Positions 6,903-9,765 of a DNA stretch of 9,765 bases are shown here, piece after piece (the first letter of the stretch is position 1; each line of letters opens with the position of its first letter). The stretch comes from Spirochaetota bacterium. Lineage in GTDB: Bacteria; Spirochaetota; JAGLSM01. The position numbers and the translations under genes are program-made. The stretch spans positions 1-9,765 of the forward strand of contig JAGLSM010000041.1 in the NCBI GenBank assembly GCA_023135745.1, in the 5' to 3' direction. The notes beneath the pieces were generated by a model. It had not been told where the DNA came from, did no database searches, and saw nothing but the letters and a program-made list of their open reading frames with translations.

Positions 6903-7946
6903 TTAGATGGCTTCTCTATTTTTACCTTTTCTCTTTGCTTTATATAATGTATTATCTGCCCGCAGATAAAAATCATCAAAAATTTCATTTTTTTTATATT
7001 GAGAAATTCCCAGACTTATAGTGATCTGTTTTATTTCATCAAATTTATATTTTTCTATAGTTTTTCTGCACCTTTCAGCAATTAAAAAAGTTTTTCCAAT
7101 AGTAGAATCAACTACAATAATTGCAAATTCATCTCCACCAATTCTACAGAGAAAATCAGTTTCCCGTAAATCAGCATTGATTAGTTGAGAAATTGTATTT
7201 AATACATAGTCACCTTTTTTATGTCCATGGGTATCATTAATCTCTTTAAAGGAATCTACATCAAAAATAATTAAAGACAAAGGCGCATTCATTCTCTGAC
7301 TTCTTTTCATCTGTTTATTTAATAATATATTAAATGCGTTTCGATTAAAAGTCTTTGTAAGAGGATCATAAGATGCTATAACCTCCAACTCATTGCTGAC
7401 ATATTTTTTTATTGATCCAATTATTAATAAAATTATAATTATGCTGAATATTGCTGCGTATATTATATACTTAAAAAATCTAATTTTTTTTTCAGATATG
7501 TGTTGAGCGATAAATGCCGTTTCATTAGCAACATGCCAACATTTTTCACTTAGTTTTACTAAATTTTGTTTATGGAAGTAGATAGGGTTTTTTCTATATA
7601 ACGCAATTGATTTTTTCAGTTTTTTCCAATAAGAAAATAAAGACAATATTTTTTTATTGAATTTTTTATGTTTTGTTTTTAGATATAGACCTTCTTTTCG
7701 ATCTATAAAATCTCTTAGCAAAATATCAACTTTTTTTATTATTTTATCTGAATTTATTGCTGCCAATTCCAGTTTATTAATCCTCTGAATAGTGCCTCTG
7801 ATAATACCTACATAATTCATTATTTTAGCATCATTCCGAATTATGGAAATTTGCCAGACTAGAAATCCGCTGTTTACAAAGATTAAAACAAAAAGAAATA
7901 TAGAAATTATTAGTAAATAAGTTGATTTAGATAATACTTTTATCAT
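6903..7946 (-). CDS. Membrane-anchored diguanylate cyclase (GGDEF)
   Basis: The 347-residue inner-membrane protein would make cyclic di-GMP from two GTP. Transmembrane helices lie at about 9-31 and 159-178, leaving an external, Lys-rich helical region (about 32-157) as a sensor of unknown ligand. The cytoplasmic GGDEF domain (about 190-347) has DPLTKTFNR (194-202), metal-binding FDVDSFKEIND (228-238), an intact GGDEF (270-274) and, five residues before it, RETD (261-264), the RxxD inhibitory site. It should therefore be catalytically active and product-inhibited. There is no PAS, EAL or receiver domain. The gene is far richer in A/T than its neighbours and converges on the hydrolase gene with a 37-base gap. 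No Shine-Dalgarno is visible before the ATG. Confidence 0.93.
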   Translation of the reverse strand: MIKVLSKSTYLLIISIFLFVLIFVNSGFLVWQISIIRNDAKIMNYVGIIRGTIQRINKLELAAINSDKIIKKVDILLRDFIDRKEGLYLKTKHKKFNKKILSLFSYWKKLKKSIALYRKNPIYFHKQNLVKLSEKCWHVANETAFIAQHISEKKIRFFKYIIYAAIFSIIIILLIIGSIKKYVSNELEVIASYDPLTKTFNRNAFNILLNKQMKRSQRMNAPLSLIIFDVDSFKEINDTHGHKKGDYVLNTISQLINADLRETDFLCRIGGDEFAIIVVDSTIGKTFLIAERCRKTIEKYKFDEIKQITISLGISQYKKNEIFDDFYLRADNTLYKAKRKGKNREAI

Positions 7947-7954
7947 AGCGGTAT

Positions 7955-7983
7955 ATGTTATACGGCCAAGGGAATTAAATCAA
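7955..7983 (-). promoter_or_regulatory. Candidate promoter of the GGDEF gene, leaderless spacing
   Basis: On the - strand TTGATT (7978-7983) and TAACAT (7955-7960) are 17 bases apart, and the -10 ends only 8 bases before the ATG at 7946, so the mRNA would have essentially no leader. Each hexamer matches four of six consensus bases. A small dyad, GTATA-TGT-TATAC (7951-7963), overlaps the -10. In such AT-rich DNA chance matches are likely. Confidence 0.3.
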
Positions 7984-7994
7984 ATGTTTTAATC

Positions 7995-8017
7995 ATAATA
8001 CTATCAAAGTGTATTAT
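7995..8017. other. 7-bp AT-rich inverted repeat between the SDR and GGDEF genes
   Basis: ATAATAC (7995-8001) and GTATTAT (8011-8017) pair perfectly around a 9-base loop. It lies downstream of the SDR stop and upstream of the GGDEF start, so it could be an operator for the latter or a weak terminator for the former. On the - strand it is not followed by a T-run. A TTAAAA/TATTAT promoter pair also overlaps it. Confidence 0.25.
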
Positions 8018-8049
8018 TTTAAGTTATTAAGGCTCATGCTTTGCGTAGC

Positions 8050-9633
8050 TTACCAGTCAATAGGGAAATAATCCTTCAGAAATTGTCCGCACCAGTGCCG
8101 GCCTGTATTGATGCCGTCAAAAAGTGGGTCCATCACTCTGGCCGCTCCATCCACAATATCCAGGGGTGGCTGGAAGTCATGCACATCCTGCTTGAATTGG
8201 GCCAGGTGTGCCGGGTCCTCATCCGTAACCCAGCCTGTATCAACGGCATTCATATAGATGCCGAAGTTAGCCAGCTCAGAAGCCGAAGTATGCGTTAGCA
8301 TATTGAGCGCCGCCTTGGCCATGTTTGTATGCGGATGGCGGGGGCTTTTTTTAAAACGTAAAAACTTTCCCTCCATGGCGGAAACATTGATGATGTGTTT
8401 CTTGCCGGTGTTGTCTCTTTTCATGAGGGGCAGCAGTTTATTGGCCAGGACAAATGGGGCTACGGAATTAATCAGCTGTAGCTCCAGCATTTCCGCTGTA
8501 TTAATACTGCCCAGTGTCAGTCGCCAGCTATTCGTCTTACGCAGATCCACCTGCTGCAAGTCGGCGTCGAGATGCTTGGCAGGAAACAGCGCATGGGAAT
8601 CCGGTTCCTTATCATAGATATAGGGAATATGTGTCAATTGGGCTGAATTGTAAATACCGATTCCCGGTGTTGACTTGTCACGGATTACGGGCTGGTTTGA
8701 TTTTTGTTCAACTGACGGGTGCTCAAAATGAAACAGCTTATTTTTACAGTCTTCATACGCCTTAAGTAAGGGCTGAATGACGGGTTCCAGTGTTAGGTAG
8801 CCTTTGTCTTCGTTGGGAAGCAGATGGGCATAAAACTCTTTGGGCCGCCGTACTGTTTGGGCGGCATTATTGATAAGAATATCCAGTCGATCATAGTTCT
8901 GTTCTATATAAGAGCAGAATATTTCCACACTGGGAGTATGACGCAGGTTCAGCCCGAAGACCGATAATCTGTGACTCCATTCGTGGAAGTCTTCTTCACG
9001 TGAGTAGCGTAGGGCAGAGTCAACAGGGAAGCGTGTGGTTGCGATCACTGTGGCGCCGGCCCGAAGCATCATCAATGCTGCCTGATACCCGATCTTGAGT
9101 CGGGAGCCTGTAATGATGGCGACTTGCCCGTTCAGGTCTGCTGACTGAAACCGTTTTTCGTAATTCAACTTGGCGCAAGCCGAGCACATGCTGTCATAAA
9201 AATGATGCAGGTCCAGATATGACTCTTTGCACACGTAACAATTACGGGGTGACTGAAGCCGGGCAAAACCATCCTTGTCGTTCACTTCAGTGGATGTGAT
9301 TTGACGGGGCGCGGAAAAAACGGCAGCTTCACGGGCAGAGCGGATGCCGGTACTTGCCCGGGCCTGTTTTTCCAGGGATTGAATCTTTTGTTTGGCTGCC
9401 TGTTTCCAGGCTTTATTGCGCTTACGCCGTTCTTCCCGGTCGGGAGTGATAAGCTGACCGGCAGCTGTGTATAGGTTTTTGCGCTGTTGTTTGGACAGCT
9501 GAACAAGATTTTCTTTTTCCTCTGTAAGGTTCTGTAAAAACTGTATCAGTTTGTCTATCTCAGCAGCATTGAATTCCAGTTCATTATGAGACGCGATGCT
9601 TTGTTCTGTGTCGGTTTGTTGCTGTGTTTCCAT
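8050..9633 (-). CDS. Atypical short-chain dehydrogenase-like oxidoreductase with N-terminal helix and Cys4 knuckle
   Basis: The protein has 527 residues from the ATG at 9633, about twice a classical SDR. Residues 18-95 are charged and probably helical. CYVC (132-135) and CSAC (150-153) form a likely zinc knuckle. A Rossmann fold begins at [14 protein letters not shown] (171-184), a variant of TGxxxGxG with Lys for Gly, followed by LDILINNAA (250-258). About 130 residues separate NNAA from the helix carrying Asn389, where classical SDRs have about 20. Ser418 (NVSAMEG) and Lys440 are present, but HTNMAK puts Thr436 where the catalytic Tyr should be. From memory, similar 'TGGRxKIGYQ...HPHTNMAK' proteins occur in other bacteria and eukaryotes, with no function I can name. 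An upstream TTG (9651) is in frame, but it lies inside the promoter spacer. The gene is more G/C-rich than its neighbours. Confidence 0.85.
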   Translation of the reverse strand: METQQQTDTEQSIASHNELEFNAAEIDKLIQFLQNLTEEKENLVQLSKQQRKNLYTAAGQLITPDREERRKRNKAWKQAAKQKIQSLEKQARASTGIRSAREAAVFSAPRQITSTEVNDKDGFARLQSPRNCYVCKESYLDLHHFYDSMCSACAKLNYEKRFQSADLNGQVAIITGSRLKIGYQAALMMLRAGATVIATTRFPVDSALRYSREEDFHEWSHRLSVFGLNLRHTPSVEIFCSYIEQNYDRLDILINNAAQTVRRPKEFYAHLLPNEDKGYLTLEPVIQPLLKAYEDCKNKLFHFEHPSVEQKSNQPVIRDKSTPGIGIYNSAQLTHIPYIYDKEPDSHALFPAKHLDADLQQVDLRKTNSWRLTLGSINTAEMLELQLINSVAPFVLANKLLPLMKRDNTGKKHIINVSAMEGKFLRFKKSPRHPHTNMAKAALNMLTHTSASELANFGIYMNAVDTGWVTDEDPAHLAQFKQDVHDFQPPLDIVDGAARVMDPLFDGINTGRHWCGQFLKDYFPIDW

Positions 9634-9641
9634 AGCGAGAA

Positions 9642-9670
9642 AGGATAGCAAGTGCGCAGGGGATAGTCAA
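9642..9670 (-). promoter_or_regulatory. Promoter of the SDR gene with leaderless spacing
   Basis: On the - strand TTGACT (9665-9670, five of six consensus bases) and TATCCT (9642-9647, four of six) are exactly 17 bases apart, and the -10 ends 8 bases before the ATG at 9633. Transcription would start within about 0-3 bases of that ATG. This supports the ATG over the TTG at 9651 and explains the absence of a Shine-Dalgarno sequence. Confidence 0.4.
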
Positions 9671-9765
9671 TGTTCAAATACGTGAGGCAAGGGGAAACCT
9701 TTTAATGTTTGACTGTGTGTGTGGGATTTTTTTGAACCACGAAGAGAGTTTTAGTTTAGTCAAAT

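Noticed and set aside
8258..8617. 119-codon + strand open frame opposite the SDR gene
   Set aside because: It lies entirely antisense to a strongly supported coding region, and its translation shows no recognisable domain.

Overview
The window carries most of a bacterial tryptophan operon on the + strand, followed by an accessory region of three unrelated genes. The organism cannot be named from the sequence. It is probably diderm: one protein has an export signal peptide, and a GGDEF protein has two membrane spans flanking an external sensor region. Base composition is uneven. Hand counts of single 60-base lines give 24 G/C in trpF (2281-2340), 8 in the GGDEF gene (7621-7680) and 32 in the last gene (9061-9120). 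The core operon and the flanking genes therefore probably have different histories.

Positions 1-5127 hold trpGD (a fusion cut by the left window edge), trpC, trpF, trpB and trpA. Together they encode every step from anthranilate to tryptophan plus the glutaminase part of anthranilate synthase; trpE is presumably just upstream. trpGD-trpC are tightly spaced and trpB-trpA overlap by ATGA. trpC-trpF are separated by 89 bases with a perfect 12-base palindrome. trpF-trpB are separated by 249 bases with a dispersed-repeat hairpin and a strong sigma-70-type promoter for trpBA (ATGACA, 17 bases, TATAAT), whose start region is covered by a 6-bp dyad. The known catalytic residues are present in all the trp proteins, but TrpA and TrpB both differ from the usual sequences at well-conserved non-catalytic positions around their active sites.

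Positions 5128-5554 hold no convincing gene. They contain a 151-base segment bounded by perfect 12-base inverted repeats (MITE-like), a second copy of the repeat seen in the trpF-trpB gap, and two GC-rich hairpins of the dispersed-repeat type.

Positions 5555-6865 encode an exported alpha/beta-hydrolase-like protein of unknown substrate. Converging on it is a membrane diguanylate cyclase with intact GGDEF and RxxD sites (6903-7946, - strand). Upstream of that, on the same strand, is a large atypical short-chain dehydrogenase-like protein (8050-9633). It has an N-terminal charged helix, a four-cysteine knuckle, a long insertion and no tyrosine at the usual catalytic position. Both - strand genes have promoter-like hexamers whose -10 element lies 8 bases before the ATG and no Shine-Dalgarno sequence, which suggests leaderless mRNAs.

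No tRNA, rRNA, CRISPR array, intact transposase or obvious new multi-gene system was seen. The strongest candidates for follow-up are the atypical SDR, the inverted-repeat element, the trpBA promoter/dyad and the leaderless arrangement.
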